A stretch of DNA of 64,000 bases from Cognatundibacterium jejuense (GCF_014284255.1 NZ_JACOFV010000003.1:62001-126000), one strand, 5' to 3'. Counted from the first letter of the stretch, positions 1 to 9,711 are shown. Numbers and translations: made by a program. Notes: generated from the letters alone by a model not told the origin.

Positions 1-420
1 ATTCAACCCGTCAATGTTACTTATAATGCTTCTGGCTTTGGTTGGCGTCTTGATCCTTTTACTGGTCGTAACGCTTTTCATGAAGGAATTGATTTTCCGG
101 CGCCGACTGGCACACCTATTGTGGCGGCCGCCGGCGGTGTGGTGATTGCCTCGGAATTTCATCCGCAATTTGGCAATATGTTAGAGATTGATCATGGCGG
201 AGAATTAATTACGCGTTATGCACACACCTCCAAAATTTACGTCAAGCTCGGTGATATCGTGAAGCGTGGACAACATGTGGCCGATATTGGCTCGACTGGA
301 CGTTCGACCGGTTCGCATCTGCATTTTGAGGTTCGTATCAAAGATGTCCCGCAAGATCCGAATAAATTTCTCACTGCCGGTGCAAATCAGGCAAAACTTG
401 CTGCGCTCAAACAAAAATAG
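1..420 (+). CDS. M23 family metallopeptidase, 5' truncated
   Basis: The reading frame is open from the first base to the TAG at 418-420, so this is the C-terminal 139 residues of a longer protein. The LytM/M23 zinc-peptidase signature is visible: HEGID early in the fragment (HxxxD, zinc ligands), YAHTS in the middle and HLHFEV near the end (catalytic and zinc-ligand histidines). Such enzymes cut peptidoglycan cross-bridges or, if degenerate, activate amidases in the periplasm; all expected catalytic residues are present here. An M23 gene directly before secA is the usual order in Burkholderiales. The GTG at 121 lies inside the domain and is not a believable start; the true start and any signal peptide lie outside the window. 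Confidence 0.9.
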   Translation: MQPVNVTYNASGFGWRLDPFTGRNAFHEGIDFPAPTGTPIVAAAGGVVIASEFHPQFGNMLEIDHGGELITRYAHTSKIYVKLGDIVKRGQHVADIGSTGRSTGSHLHFEVRIKDVPQDPNKFLTAGANQAKLAALKQK

Positions 421-526
421 CCATGTTTTTGCGTATTTAGCCACCAATTCATCAATGCTGTAGGGATTTGATCAGGGATTTACTGGTGAAGCCCTTGCAG
501 CATGGTAAAATCGTGAGTTATCCTAT

Positions 527-551
527 ATTGTTGCTGTGCAAGCAATTTTTT
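527..551 (+). terminator. possible weak terminator between M23 gene and secA
   Basis: A short stem (TTGC / GCAA with a bulged ATTG / CAAT extension) is followed by six T residues at 546-551. It would end M23 transcription about 40 nt before secA. The stem is short, so the call is tentative. Confidence 0.35.
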
Positions 552-590
552 GTCGCGGCGTTTTTCAGAATTTAACTTTCCGTTCATAGC

Positions 591-3350
591 ATGTCATTCC
601 TGACCAAGATATTCGGCAGCCGTAATCAACGGCTTTTGAAGCAATACCAAAAGACGGTGCGTGAGATCAACGCATTGGAACCCCAGCTGGAAACTTTGTC
701 GGACGAGGCTTTGCAAGCCAAGACTGCTGAATTTAAAGCACGTGTGGCAGAAGGAGCAACGCTCGATAGCATTTTGGTAGAAGCCTTTGCCGTATGTCGC
801 GAAGCGAGTAAGCGTGTTCTGAAAATGCGCCACTTCGACGTGCAAATGATCGGCGGTATGGTTTTGCATTATGGCAAAATTGCTGAAATGGGCACCGGTG
901 AAGGTAAAACCCTGATGGGTACACTGCCAATTTATCTGAACGCTTTGTCAGGTAAAGGTGTGCACGTGGTGACCGTCAATGATTACCTCGCACAACGTGA
1001 CGCTGAATGGATGGGGCAGTTGTATAGCTGGTTGGGTCTAAGCACAGGTATCAACTTGTCGCAACTAGACCATGATGCCAAACAAGTGGCTTACGGTTCG
1101 GACATTACTTACGGTACCAATAACGAATTCGGTTTCGACTACCTGCGCGATAACATGGTATTTGAAGCCAAAGACCGCGTGCAACGTGGCCTGAACTTTG
1201 CCGTCGTCGATGAAGTTGACTCGATTCTGATCGATGAAGCGCGTACGCCGTTGATCATTTCTGGCCAGGCTGAAAATCACACTGAGTTGTATTACAAAAT
1301 CAACGAAGTACCTAAGATGCTGACCTTGCAAATCGGTGAAGAAACGCCCGATGGCTCAGGCAAGATTGAAGTTCCTGGTGACTACACCAAGGATGAAAAA
1401 GCGCATCAGGTATTGCTGACCGAAGCCGGTCACGATAAGGCAGAAAAAATTCTGACGCAAATGGGTCTGTTGCCTGAAGGCGCGTCTCTGTACGATGCAG
1501 CGCATATCACGTTGATCCATCATTTGTATGCCGCTTTGCGTGCGCATGCTTTGTATTTCAAAGATCAACACTATGTGGTGTTGAACGATGAAATCGTCAT
1601 CGTTGATGAATTTACTGGTCGTATGATGACTGGTCGCCGCTGGTCTGATGGCTTGCATCAGGCGGTAGAAGCCAAAGAAGGCGTGCGGATTCAAAACGAG
1701 AATCAAACCCTGGCATCGATTACTTTCCAGAATTACTTCCGTATGTACACCCGCTTGTCGGGCATGACAGGTACGGCGGATACAGAAGCCTACGAATTCC
1801 AGGAAATCTACGGTCTCGAAACTGTGGTCATTCCGCCAAATCGTCCTTCACAACGTAAAGACCGTCAGGATCAGGTCTACAAATCCGCCGAAGAAAAATA
1901 TGGCGCGATGCTCAAAGACATTCAGGATTGCTACGAACGTGGTCAGCCAGTATTGGTTGGTACGACTTCGATCGAAAATTCTGAATTATTGTCTGGCATT
2001 CTGACCAAAGCAAAATTGCCACACAATGTATTAAATGCGAAGCAGCACGCACGCGAAGCGGAAATCATTGCACAGGCAGGTCGTCCGCAAGCAATTACGA
2101 TTGCGACCAACATGGCTGGTCGCGGTACCGATATTGTGTTGGGTGGTAATGTTGCTAAGCAAGTACAACTAATTGAAGCAAATGATGCTTTAACTGAAGT
2201 TGATAAAGCCGCACAATCGCAAAAATTGCGGGACGAATGGAATTCGCTCCACGAACACGTTGTGAAAGCAGGTGGCTTGCATATTATTGGTACTGAGCGC
2301 CATGAATCTCGCCGCGTAGATAACCAGTTGCGCGGTCGTTCTGGTCGCCAGGGTGATCCAGGTTCCAGCCGTTTCTATTTGTCTTTGGATGACCAGTTGT
2401 TGCGTATTTTTGCCGGTGATCGCGTACGCGCGATCATGGACAGATTGAAAATGCCAGAAGGCGAACCAATCGAAGCGGGCATCGTTTCACGTTCTATCGA
2501 ATCGGCGCAACGTAAAGTTGAAGCGCGTAACTTTGATATTCGTAAGCAATTGCTGGAATACGATGACGTTGCCAATGATCAGCGCAAAGTGATTTACCAA
2601 CAGCGTAATGAATTGCTGGAAGCACATGACATGACAGAACTGATGTCTTCATTGCGTCACGGAATGTTTGCTGACATCGTTCATGCGCATGTGCCATTGG
2701 AATCAGTGGAAGAGCAATGGGATTTACCAGGTCTGGAAGCAGTATTGTCTGCTGAATGGGCAATTGATCTGCTATTGGTCAAAATGGCGGCGTCTGAGCC
2801 AAGCTTGACTGGTGAAGATATTCTGGATCGCGTACATCAGGCCGTGAATCAGGCGTATGACGCGAAAGTGGCCATTGTTGGCAAAGAGTCCTTTGCTGGC
2901 TTTGAACGCAGCGTCATGTTGCAAAGTATTGATACGCACTGGCGCGAACATTTGGCGGCACTGGATCATTTACGTCAAGGTATCCATTTGCGCGGTTATG
3001 CACAGAAAAATCCCAAGCAAGAATACAAACGCGAAGCGTTTGAATTATTTGCGCAAATGTTGGACATGATTAAAAACGACGTGGTGCGTACGGTGGTGAC
3101 CGTCCGTATTCAATCCCGTGAAGAGATCGAGGCGGTTGAAGAGCAAATGGCATTACCACAAGTAGAGAATGTCCATTTCCAACACGCTGATTTTGATGCT
3201 AGCGCATCGCCAGAAGAAATCATGGCACCAGCGGCATTTGCTGCTGATGATCAACCAGAATTAAGCTACGCATTGAAAGTCGGTCGCAATGACCCATGCC
3301 CATGCGGTAGTGGTAAAAAATTCAAACAGTGTCATGGCAAATTAGCCTGA
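591..3350 (+). CDS. secA: preprotein translocase ATPase SecA
   Basis: SecA is the ATPase motor that pushes unfolded secretory proteins through SecYEG at the inner membrane. The 919-residue length is normal for Betaproteobacteria. Walker [10 protein letters not shown] lies near residue 100 and the DEAD-like [15 protein letters not shown] near residue 207. The second helicase lobe carries [14 protein letters not shown] and the arginine-rich [13 protein letters not shown]. The C-terminal zinc-binding SEC-C tail, [14 protein letters not shown], is intact, which implies SecB binding. The ATG at 591 starts the standard [13 protein letters not shown]-terminus, although no strong ribosome-binding site precedes it. 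A strong terminator follows at 3371. Confidence 0.99.
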   Translation: MSFLTKIFGSRNQRLLKQYQKTVREINALEPQLETLSDEALQAKTAEFKARVAEGATLDSILVEAFAVCREASKRVLKMRHFDVQMIGGMVLHYGKIAEMGTGEGKTLMGTLPIYLNALSGKGVHVVTVNDYLAQRDAEWMGQLYSWLGLSTGINLSQLDHDAKQVAYGSDITYGTNNEFGFDYLRDNMVFEAKDRVQRGLNFAVVDEVDSILIDEARTPLIISGQAENHTELYYKINEVPKMLTLQIGEETPDGSGKIEVPGDYTKDEKAHQVLLTEAGHDKAEKILTQMGLLPEGASLYDAAHITLIHHLYAALRAHALYFKDQHYVVLNDEIVIVDEFTGRMMTGRRWSDGLHQAVEAKEGVRIQNENQTLASITFQNYFRMYTRLSGMTGTADTEAYEFQEIYGLETVVIPPNRPSQRKDRQDQVYKSAEEKYGAMLKDIQDCYERGQPVLVGTTSIENSELLSGILTKAKLPHNVLNAKQHAREAEIIAQAGRPQAITIATNMAGRGTDIVLGGNVAKQVQLIEANDALTEVDKAAQSQKLRDEWNSLHEHVVKAGGLHIIGTERHESRRVDNQLRGRSGRQGDPGSSRFYLSLDDQLLRIFAGDRVRAIMDRLKMPEGEPIEAGIVSRSIESAQRKVEARNFDIRKQLLEYDDVANDQRKVIYQQRNELLEAHDMTELMSSLRHGMFADIVHAHVPLESVEEQWDLPGLEAVLSAEWAIDLLLVKMAASEPSLTGEDILDRVHQAVNQAYDAKVAIVGKESFAGFERSVMLQSIDTHWREHLAALDHLRQGIHLRGYAQKNPKQEYKREAFELFAQMLDMIKNDVVRTVVTVRIQSREEIEAVEEQMALPQVENVHFQHADFDASASPEEIMAPAAFAADDQPELSYALKVGRNDPCPCGSGKKFKQCHGKLA

Positions 3351-3370
3351 GCATTGCTGGAGTGGTCGTC

Positions 3371-3401
3371 AAAAAAGGGTGAAGAAATTCACCCTTTTTT
3401 T
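3371..3401 (+). terminator. rho-independent terminator after secA
   Basis: A perfect 13-bp stem (AAAAAAGGGTGAA / TTCACCCTTTTTT) with a GAAA loop is followed by a T-run. It begins 20 nt past the secA stop and separates secA from argJ. Confidence 0.92.
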
Positions 3402-3596
3402 GTTTATCTGCAGGGAAGGTGCAACCCGCGCGGTTTTGCTCTCTATTTATTTTGATTGATTCACGGTTTTGGTCAACTTTGTTACCCTTAATAAATATCA
3501 TCTCTGATTGCATCAATAAAATTCATTTAAAGGGTAATCGATCTGCAACAAAAATGTCCTACAATGACGGCTTGATTTCAACGCAAGGAAACTACT

Positions 3597-4835
3597 ATGG
3601 CCGTCAACTCTCCACTCCCTGTCGCTGCTGATTTAAAACCAGTAGCGGGTATTCGTCTTGGACATGCAGAGGCGGGTATTCGTAAAGCCAATCGTAAAGA
3701 TGTATTGGTCATGGAGTTAGCTCCTACGGCAACTGTTTCCGGCGTTTTTACCACCAATCGTTTTTGTGCTGCGCCGGTGCAAGTTTGTAAAGCACATCTG
3801 GAAGGCTTGCACATGAGTTCAGGTCCAATTCGGGCCCTGGTAGTCAATACCGGTAACGCGAATGCTGGCACGGGTGATGCAGGCTTGGCTGCAGCGAATA
3901 AAACTTGTAGTGCGCTGGCTGATTTACTCGGTTGTGAAGCGGCGCAAATTCTGCCGTTTTCAACGGGTGTGATTCTTGAACCATTGCCAGTTGATCGCCT
4001 CATTGCTGGTTTGCCGCAAGCTATCACTAATTTGAAAGAAGACAACTGGTTCCTGGCTGCTGAGTCAATTATGACCACGGATACCCAGCCAAAAGCCGCC
4101 TCTGCGACCGTGCAAGTTGGTAGCCACACCGTCACAATGACTGGTATCAGTAAAGGTGCGGGTATGATCAAACCTAACATGGCGACCATGTTAGGTTACC
4201 TGGCAATGGATGCCAAAGTTGCGCAACCAGTTCTCGATCATCTGATTAAACAAGCAGCAGATAAGTCATTCAACTGCATTACGATTGACGGCGATACGTC
4301 GACAAATGACTCGTTCATTCTGATCGCGACTGGTGTTGGCAGTCTTGAAGTCAATGATATTGACACACCAGAATATGCGATTCTGGCGAAAGCGGTGATC
4401 GATTTGTCACAAAAATTGGCGCACATGATTATCCGTGATGGTGAAGGTGCCACCAAGTTTATTTCTATCGCTGTTGAACAGGGTCGTGATCTGGACGAAT
4501 GCCGAAAGATTGCCTATTCAATTGCCCATTCCCCATTGGTAAAAACGGCTTTCTTTGCCTCCGATCCAAATCTGGGACGTATTTTGGCAGCGATTGGTTA
4601 TGCTGGTGTTAATGATCTTGATGTCAGCAAGTTAGACCTATATCTGGATGATGTATTGGTTGCTAAAAATGGCGGCCGCAATCCAGAATACCGTGAAGAA
4701 GATGGTCAACGCGTGATGAAGCAAAGCGAAATCACGATTCGCGTTAAGCTCGGTCGTGGTGATGTCGAGACGACAGTCTGGACTTGCGATTTGTCGCATG
4801 ACTACGTGACGATTAATGCTGATTACCGCTCTTAA
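3597..4835 (+). CDS. argJ: bifunctional glutamate N-acetyltransferase / ornithine acetyltransferase ArgJ
   Basis: ArgJ moves the acetyl group from N-acetylornithine to glutamate (and may also use acetyl-CoA), recycling the acetyl group in arginine biosynthesis in the cytoplasm. The precursor cleaves itself into alpha and beta chains before a conserved threonine. The site KPNMATML is present, with cleavage expected between A196 and T197. The substrate-binding segment [11 protein letters not shown] precedes it, and the oxyanion-hole region [11 protein letters not shown] is near residue 121. At 412 residues the length is typical. The ATG at 3597 follows an AAGGA ribosome-binding site. Only 11 nt separate it from the next gene, so they are probably cotranscribed. 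Confidence 0.97.
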   Translation: MAVNSPLPVAADLKPVAGIRLGHAEAGIRKANRKDVLVMELAPTATVSGVFTTNRFCAAPVQVCKAHLEGLHMSSGPIRALVVNTGNANAGTGDAGLAAANKTCSALADLLGCEAAQILPFSTGVILEPLPVDRLIAGLPQAITNLKEDNWFLAAESIMTTDTQPKAASATVQVGSHTVTMTGISKGAGMIKPNMATMLGYLAMDAKVAQPVLDHLIKQAADKSFNCITIDGDTSTNDSFILIATGVGSLEVNDIDTPEYAILAKAVIDLSQKLAHMIIRDGEGATKFISIAVEQGRDLDECRKIAYSIAHSPLVKTAFFASDPNLGRILAAIGYAGVNDLDVSKLDLYLDDVLVAKNGGRNPEYREEDGQRVMKQSEITIRVKLGRGDVETTVWTCDLSHDYVTINADYRS

Positions 4836-4846
4836 TCAAATCCACG

Positions 4847-5725
4847 ATGACCCAGCTTGATCAGTTTTTAGCACGTGCCGAGCATGTGCTAAGTCGTCTT
4901 GAGGCACTATTGCCTGGAACTGTTGCCGTACCTGACTGGCAATTGGGTCATGCTTTTCGCTGGCGCAAACGTGGTGGACAAGGTTATTTGCAGATAGTGC
5001 GTCACGCTTGTGTGATCGGTTTGGATGATTTACACAATATCAGCCAGCAAAAGCAGTTGATAGCGCAAAACACGCTGCAATTCGTGCACGGCAAACCAGC
5101 CAATAACGTGCTGCTGACTGGTGCGCGCGGTACCGGAAAATCGTCTTTGATCAAAGCCTGTCTTAATCAATTTGCTCACCAGGGGTTGCGCTTAATCGAA
5201 GTTGATAAAGCTGATCTGGCAGATTTGCCAGATATTGTCGATTTAATCGCTGAGCGTCCTGAACGCTTCATCATTTTTTGCGATGATCTTTCTTTCGAGG
5301 AAGGTGAGGCGGGTTATAAGGCGCTCAAAGTTGCACTCGATGGCAGTATTGCTGCGCAATCCGACAATGTGCTGATTTACGCGACGTCGAACCGTCGTCA
5401 TCTGATGCCAGAAAAAATGTCGGACAATGCCAGCTACCACCATGCCGATGATGGCGACTTACATCCTGGCGAGACGGTAGAAGAAAAAATTTCTTTGTCT
5501 GAACGATTTGGATTATGGGTATCGTTTTACCCGTTCAAACAAGACGACTATCTTGATATCGTTGCGCACTGGTTGCGCAGTTTCTCTTGCACCGAAGATC
5601 AGATTAGCTCTGCTCGTGCTGATGCTTTGCGTTGGGCATTGCAGCGAGGTTCGCGCTCTGGTCGCGTGGCATGGCAGTTTGCACGTGATTATGCAGGTAA
5701 ATTAATGGATAAAGACCATGTTTGA
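4847..5725 (+). CDS. DUF815 family P-loop ATPase
   Basis: This 292-residue protein belongs to the DUF815 AAA-like ATPases, whose cellular role is not established. Walker A GARGTGKSSLIKA is near residue 90, a Walker B-like FIIFCDDLSF lies about 55 residues later, and the sensor-like LIYATSNRRHLMPE follows. No signal peptide or membrane segment is visible. It starts 11 nt after argJ and its end overlaps the next gene by 8 nt, so argJ, this gene and mutT probably form one transcript. The argJ-DUF815-mutT order is common in Burkholderiales. Confidence 0.92.
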   Translation: MTQLDQFLARAEHVLSRLEALLPGTVAVPDWQLGHAFRWRKRGGQGYLQIVRHACVIGLDDLHNISQQKQLIAQNTLQFVHGKPANNVLLTGARGTGKSSLIKACLNQFAHQGLRLIEVDKADLADLPDIVDLIAERPERFIIFCDDLSFEEGEAGYKALKVALDGSIAAQSDNVLIYATSNRRHLMPEKMSDNASYHHADDGDLHPGETVEEKISLSERFGLWVSFYPFKQDDYLDIVAHWLRSFSCTEDQISSARADALRWALQRGSRSGRVAWQFARDYAGKLMDKDHV

Positions 5726-6152
5726 AGTCGCGTCAAAAAATATCAAGCCAGTGGATGTTGCTGTCGGCATCTTGATGAAGCCAAACGGTGATGTCTTATT
5801 GGGGCAGCGTCCCACCGGTAAACCCTATGAAGGGTATTGGGAATTTCCCGGCGGTAAAGTCGAAGCGGGCGAGCCGATACTGGATGCATTAAAACGTGAA
5901 TTCGTCGAGGAGCTTGGCATACGGATACTGAGTGCTGAGCCTTGGTGCGGTGTAGAGCATGTATATCCACATGCTCACGTACGCTTGCACTTCTACATCA
6001 GTCGCGAATGGGACGGTGAACCGCAAAGTCTCGAAGGTCAGGCATTTGCGTGGCAAGGTGAGGTGGGTGTAGAGCCACTGCTGCCTGCGACAATACCTCT
6101 GCTCGAATGGCTGGATATATTGCAAACCGACGCCAATAATTCAGTCATTTAA
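5718..6152 (+). CDS. mutT: MutT-type Nudix hydrolase
   Basis: Nudix enzymes of this class hydrolyse oxidised nucleotides such as 8-oxo-dGTP to monophosphates, keeping them out of DNA. The Nudix box GX5EX7REUXEEXGU is complete: it begins GGKVEAGE and ends REFVEELGI, around residues 45-68. At 144 residues it is close to E. coli MutT (129). Its ATG overlaps the 3' end of the DUF815 gene by 8 nt, a sign of translational coupling. The exact substrate is inferred from family and context. Confidence 0.9.
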   Translation: MFEVASKNIKPVDVAVGILMKPNGDVLLGQRPTGKPYEGYWEFPGGKVEAGEPILDALKREFVEELGIRILSAEPWCGVEHVYPHAHVRLHFYISREWDGEPQSLEGQAFAWQGEVGVEPLLPATIPLLEWLDILQTDANNSVI

Positions 6153-6206
6153 ATTCAGCTAAATAAATTCAGCAACTTAGCACTGTTGTTCGAATTATTC
6201 ATACCA

Positions 6207-6232
6207 GCGTGATACCTCCTGAGGTTTCACGC
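6207..6232 (+). other. hairpin downstream of mutT
   Basis: Ten-base arms (GCGTGATACC / GGTTTCACGC, one T-T mismatch) flank a 6-nt loop. No T-run follows on either strand, so it is not a classical terminator, though it could end or protect the mutT transcript. Confidence 0.4.
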
Positions 6233-6373
6233 ACTTAAGATACCACTTGATGGATCTTTCCATGCTGTCAAGTCAGGTTTTATCTGTCTTTTTATTGCAA
6301 CTCACTCCGTACTTCTACTTATTGCCGGATGCTTTTCTGGCTGCGACTATCCTTATTCGTTTTGATTATAATG

Positions 6374-6391
6374 TGTATTGAAAATAATACA
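6374..6391. promoter_or_regulatory. TyrR-type box 1
   Basis: TGTATTGAAAATAATACA has 6-bp perfect inverted arms around a 6-bp spacer and fits TGTA-N10-TACA, the frame of the TyrR box (TGTAAA-N6-TTTACA). The G and C 14 bp apart that TyrR requires are present. It is centred about 200 bp upstream of the predicted sigma54 start. The likely binder is the TyrR-like protein encoded at 9712-11271. Confidence 0.72.
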
Positions 6392-6392
6392 G

Positions 6393-6410
6393 TGTATTGT
6401 TTTGTGTACA
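6393..6410. promoter_or_regulatory. TyrR-type box 2
   Basis: TGTATTGTTTTGTGTACA again fits TGTA-N10-TACA and lies one base after box 1. The inverted arms extend outwards to ACAGTGTA / TACACTGT (6391-6412). Two abutting boxes suggest cooperative binding of regulator dimers. Confidence 0.72.
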
Positions 6411-6476
6411 CTGTTCAATTTTTGATACGCTGTAGAGGGGACGCTCGGTAATTATTGGCTGTGCAATCAAAAGGCC

Positions 6477-6494
6477 TGTATTGAATTGCATACA
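6477..6494. promoter_or_regulatory. TyrR-type box 3
   Basis: TGTATTGAATTGCATACA is a third TGTA-N10-TACA site. Its centre is 84 bp from the centre of box 2, eight turns of 10.5 bp, so it lies on the same DNA face. It is about 97 bp upstream of the predicted sigma54 start, a normal enhancer position. Confidence 0.7.
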
Positions 6495-6555
6495 CTCTGC
6501 CTTCGGAATTTCAGTATTATTTTGTAAGTCATTGAATTTGTTTGATAAAAATTAA

Positions 6556-6571
6556 TGGCATGAGCATTGCT
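6556..6571 (+). promoter_or_regulatory. sigma54 (-24/-12) promoter of the dad module
   Basis: TGGCATGAGCATTGCT matches the sigma54 consensus TGGCAYR-N4-TTGCW at every defined position, with the required GG-N10-GC spacing. Transcription would start near 6582, leaving a 35-nt leader before the ATG at 6617. The activator encoded at the end of the module keeps the GAFTGA loop that sigma54 activators use. Confidence 0.82.
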
Positions 6572-6616
6572 AGGGTAAAGCAAACTTTTCTCTGTAGCGA
6601 TGGAGTGCTAAAAACT

Positions 6617-7735
6617 ATGCAACAAATAGCAGAAAGAACCGGAGCTGTACTGCGTATCGATTTGCAGGCAGTTCGATATAACTACCGACTACTCCGTGGT
6701 CGCCTGGGCTTGGCTCAATGCGGCGCAGCGGTGAAGGCGGACGCCTATGGCTTGGGAGCCGAGCAAGTAGCACGGGTGTTATACGAAGAAGGATGCCGAC
6801 ATTTCTTTGTCGCTCATCTGGAAGAAGCGATCGCTTTGCGTCCTGGATTGCCCGCTGATGCGGATTTGATCGTCATGCACGGCTCGCCAGTGGGTTGTGA
6901 AGCAGAATTTGTTCAACATGGGTGTATGCCAGTGTTGAATAGCATCCAGCAAATTCAGGATTGGGCTGTACTCGCGCGAGAACGGCAACAATTTTTGCCA
7001 GCCATCGTGCAAGTTGACACAGGTATGGCGCGCATGGGGCTGTCTGCGAAAGAAGTTGAAGTATTACGTGATGATCCAGATTTATTGCGCAGCATTGATG
7101 TGCGGTATGTGATGAGTCATTTGGCTAGTGCTGAAGATCAGGCAAATCCTATGAATCGTCAGCAGTTGGAAAAATTTAATGAACTTCGCGCCTTATTCCC
7201 TCGCAGTAAAGCCACTCTGGCGAATTCTTCTGGTGTGTTTTTAGGCAGCGAGTTTCATTTTGATCTGGCTCGTCCTGGTGCGGCTTTGTATGGTGTAGCA
7301 CCGGTTGCGGGTCAGGAAAATCCTTTACGTGCAGTAGCGCATTTGCAGGGGCGCATTATCCAGACGCGTGAAATTCCGGCGGGAACGGGTGTGGGCTATG
7401 GCTCTACGTGGCGTAGTAAGGAAACAAGTCGCATTGCGACGATAGCTGTTGGCTATGCTGATGGTTGGTTACGTAGTTTGAGTAACCGTGGGGTGGCGCA
7501 TATTGCAGGAATTGCAGCGCCTATGGTGGGAAATGTTTCTATGGATACGATTACGCTGGATGTGACTCACATCGCTCCGGAGTATTTACAACCAGGAACA
7601 TTAGTAGATTTGATTTCGGCAACGAACACAGTGGATCAGGTCGCAGCAAAAGCGAACACCATTGGTTACGAAATTTTGACGAGTCTGGGAGCGCGTTATC
7701 ACCGCGTATATTCAGACCATAAGTCAGATAACTAG
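6617..7735 (+). CDS. alr: alanine racemase (catabolic, DadX-like)
   Basis: This PLP enzyme interconverts L- and D-alanine. With DadA downstream it probably feeds alanine catabolism, and it can also supply D-alanine for peptidoglycan. The PLP lysine is in AAVKADAYGLG near residue 35 and the catalytic-tyrosine region is GVGYGSTW near residue 265. The frame is open back to a TTG at 6542, but a perfect sigma54 promoter at 6556-6571 lies inside that extension. I therefore choose the ATG at 6617, with GGAG at 6602-6605, giving 372 residues, close to the family norm. It is the first gene of a probable four-gene unit. Confidence 0.93.
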   Translation: MQQIAERTGAVLRIDLQAVRYNYRLLRGRLGLAQCGAAVKADAYGLGAEQVARVLYEEGCRHFFVAHLEEAIALRPGLPADADLIVMHGSPVGCEAEFVQHGCMPVLNSIQQIQDWAVLARERQQFLPAIVQVDTGMARMGLSAKEVEVLRDDPDLLRSIDVRYVMSHLASAEDQANPMNRQQLEKFNELRALFPRSKATLANSSGVFLGSEFHFDLARPGAALYGVAPVAGQENPLRAVAHLQGRIIQTREIPAGTGVGYGSTWRSKETSRIATIAVGYADGWLRSLSNRGVAHIAGIAAPMVGNVSMDTITLDVTHIAPEYLQPGTLVDLISATNTVDQVAAKANTIGYEILTSLGARYHRVYSDHKSDN

Positions 7736-7805
7736 TCTTACGCTAAAAAATTCATCCCAATTCAATCATCAGCATTAACGAAAACAGCATATCAGGAGCA
7801 ACAAC

Positions 7806-9092
7806 ATGAAAGTCATCATTCTCGGCGCAGGCGTTATCGGTACAGCATCAGCCTATTTTCTGGCAAAAGCAGGTCACGAAGTCACCGTCATTGAGCGTCA
7901 ACCAGGCGCAGCGTTAGAAACCAGTTACGGTAATGCCGGTGAAGTATCACCTGGTTACTCGGCACCATGGGCAGGCCCTGGTGTGCCTATGAAAGCAGTT
8001 AAATGGCTGATGATGAAACACAGCCCATTGGCAATTCGTCCTACATTTGACTTAAATACCTGGCGCTGGGTCACTCAGATGCTGATGAACTGCACCACAG
8101 CACGTTATGAGACCAATAAAGGTCGCATGTTGCGTATGGCCGAATATAGCCGCGACGTTTTGCAGCAATTACGTGCTGACACGGGTATTTCTTATGATGA
8201 ACGCACCCAAGGGACGCTGCAGTTATTCCGTAATCAGGCGCAATTGGATGGCGCACAAGCGGATATCGATATTCTGAAACGTTACGATGTTCCGTATGAG
8301 ACTTTGGACAAAGCTGGCTGTTTAAAAGTAGAGCCAGCATTAAAGAACGTTCAGGACAAATTCGTTGGCGCTTTACGCTTGCCAGGTGATGAAACAGGCG
8401 ACTGTTTTAAATTTACACAAAACCTCGCCAAACTGGCGGAAGGTTTGGGAGTGAAATTTAAATACGGCGTCAGCATTCAAAGACTGGTGCACGAAGGTGA
8501 CAAAATTACCTCCGTCATAACGTCTGAAGGTGAAATGAAGGCCGATACCTACGTACTTGCCTTAGGCAGCTACTCGCCTATCATGTTACGTGAACTTGGT
8601 ATCAAGATCCCAGTCTATCCGATTAAGGGATACTCAATTACTGTACCGATTACCGATGCCCAACGAGCACCGGAATCAACCGTGATGGATGAAACTTACA
8701 AAGTGGCAATCACACGTCTAGGTGACCGCATTCGCGTCGGCGGCACCGCAGAAATCACAGGTTACAACCTGGATTTGCGCAAAGATCGTCGCGACACACT
8801 GGAATTCTCAGTTACTGATTTATTCCCGGGTGGTGGCGATGTGAGTAAGGCCGAATTCTGGACTGGACTGCGTCCTATGACGCCGGACGGCACGCCAGTC
8901 GTTGGCCCTACACCCTATCGTAATTTATTCCTGAATACCGGTCATGGCACCTTAGGTTGGACCATGGCTTGTGGTTCAGGTCAGTTCATTGCGGATCTTG
9001 TTTCAGGCAAGCGTCCGGCAATTTCAACCGAAGGTTTATTTATGGATCGATATGGCAGTATCAATCGACCAGTTTTTGTCCCCAAGGAGTAG
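7806..9092 (+). CDS. dadA: D-amino acid dehydrogenase small subunit DadA
   Basis: DadA is a membrane-associated flavoenzyme that deaminates D-alanine and other D-amino acids to 2-oxo acids and passes electrons to the respiratory chain. The FAD-binding [17 protein letters not shown] is at residues 7-23 and the C-terminal FAD segment [16 protein letters not shown] is near residue 380. At 428 residues the length is typical (E. coli 432). AGGAGCAACAAC precedes the ATG. The 70-nt gap after alr holds no terminator, so the two genes are probably cotranscribed. Confidence 0.96.
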   Translation: MKVIILGAGVIGTASAYFLAKAGHEVTVIERQPGAALETSYGNAGEVSPGYSAPWAGPGVPMKAVKWLMMKHSPLAIRPTFDLNTWRWVTQMLMNCTTARYETNKGRMLRMAEYSRDVLQQLRADTGISYDERTQGTLQLFRNQAQLDGAQADIDILKRYDVPYETLDKAGCLKVEPALKNVQDKFVGALRLPGDETGDCFKFTQNLAKLAEGLGVKFKYGVSIQRLVHEGDKITSVITSEGEMKADTYVLALGSYSPIMLRELGIKIPVYPIKGYSITVPITDAQRAPESTVMDETYKVAITRLGDRIRVGGTAEITGYNLDLRKDRRDTLEFSVTDLFPGGGDVSKAEFWTGLRPMTPDGTPVVGPTPYRNLFLNTGHGTLGWTMACGSGQFIADLVSGKRPAISTEGLFMDRYGSINRPVFVPKE

Positions 9093-9094
9093 GC

Positions 9095-9682
9095 ATGACC
9101 CAGTTTGAACAATTGCTTTCATCAACGCAGGTGTTCGCAGATGCAAGTCTGAACGCCCGTTTTTATACTGCCATCGAGTTGTTGGCCCAAACTATGATGG
9201 TGATGCCACGTGCAACGACGGTCGATAGTCTGGCATCTGCAACGGGCAAAACCCCGCGTGTAATCCGTTCAATACTGTCGACACTGAGCAAGGATGGTCT
9301 GGTTGGTCGTGACGCCAAAGATAAAGATGCATGGCATTGCCGTGACTGCAATGGCATCATCACTTTGGCTGATGTGTATCGTTGCTTTGCCGATGCTGAA
9401 GAGCGTGCGCAAGCCAAAGCAGCGAAGAAAAACGCAGAAAGCGCAAACGACGCAGCTAAGCCAGGCGATGCGGATGACGTTGAAACAGAAAGCAGTTCAC
9501 TGCGCAGTTCCAGTCAGCACAGCGTCGATTTATTGATGATGCAAGTGAAAATGACAGTCAATCGAGCAGTTGTTCAACAATTGGAGCAATTTGATCTGAG
9601 CCGCTTGCGCGGCTTGGCCACTACGGCAGCGTTCCGCACTCAGTATGCGCGTCCACGGGGCTATATTCCTGAGCCGTACTGA
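9095..9682 (+). CDS. Rrf2-like winged-helix protein with cysteine motif
   Basis: The 195-residue product starts at the ATG at 9095, 2 nt after the dadA stop, with AAGGAG at 9084-9089. Residues 20-98 resemble an Rrf2-type winged helix (TTVDSLASATGKTPRVIRSI, then ITLADVYRC). Where many Rrf2 proteins have a GG-LA wing, this one has HCRDC (C82, C85) followed by C97, a possible metal or redox site. Residues 105-150 are a low-complexity Ala/Asp/Glu/Ser linker, and the C-terminus is basic and aromatic. Position suggests a role in controlling or sensing D-amino acid catabolism. The family call is moderate and the role is inference. Confidence 0.7.
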   Translation: MTQFEQLLSSTQVFADASLNARFYTAIELLAQTMMVMPRATTVDSLASATGKTPRVIRSILSTLSKDGLVGRDAKDKDAWHCRDCNGIITLADVYRCFADAEERAQAKAAKKNAESANDAAKPGDADDVETESSSLRSSSQHSVDLLMMQVKMTVNRAVVQQLEQFDLSRLRGLATTAAFRTQYARPRGYIPEPY

Positions 9683-9711
9683 TATCTTCAACGCAACAAT
9701 AAAGCCCTTTC

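Larger units (their letters stand above)
6153..6616. other. regulatory spacer between mutT and the alanine racemase gene
   Basis: This 464-nt AT-rich non-coding stretch contains a hairpin at 6207-6232 (GCGTGATACC / GGTTTCACGC with one mismatch). It also holds three 18-bp TyrR-type boxes (6374-6391, 6393-6410, 6477-6494) and a sigma54 promoter (6556-6571). No other gene is evident in it. Confidence 0.8.

Noticed and set aside
3578-4189. 203-codon minus-strand frame inside argJ
   Set aside because: Lies wholly within a certain gene, shows no family motif and has unusual composition; a shadow frame.
5743-6125. Minus-strand frames opposite mutT
   Set aside because: No motif and they lie within a complete Nudix gene.
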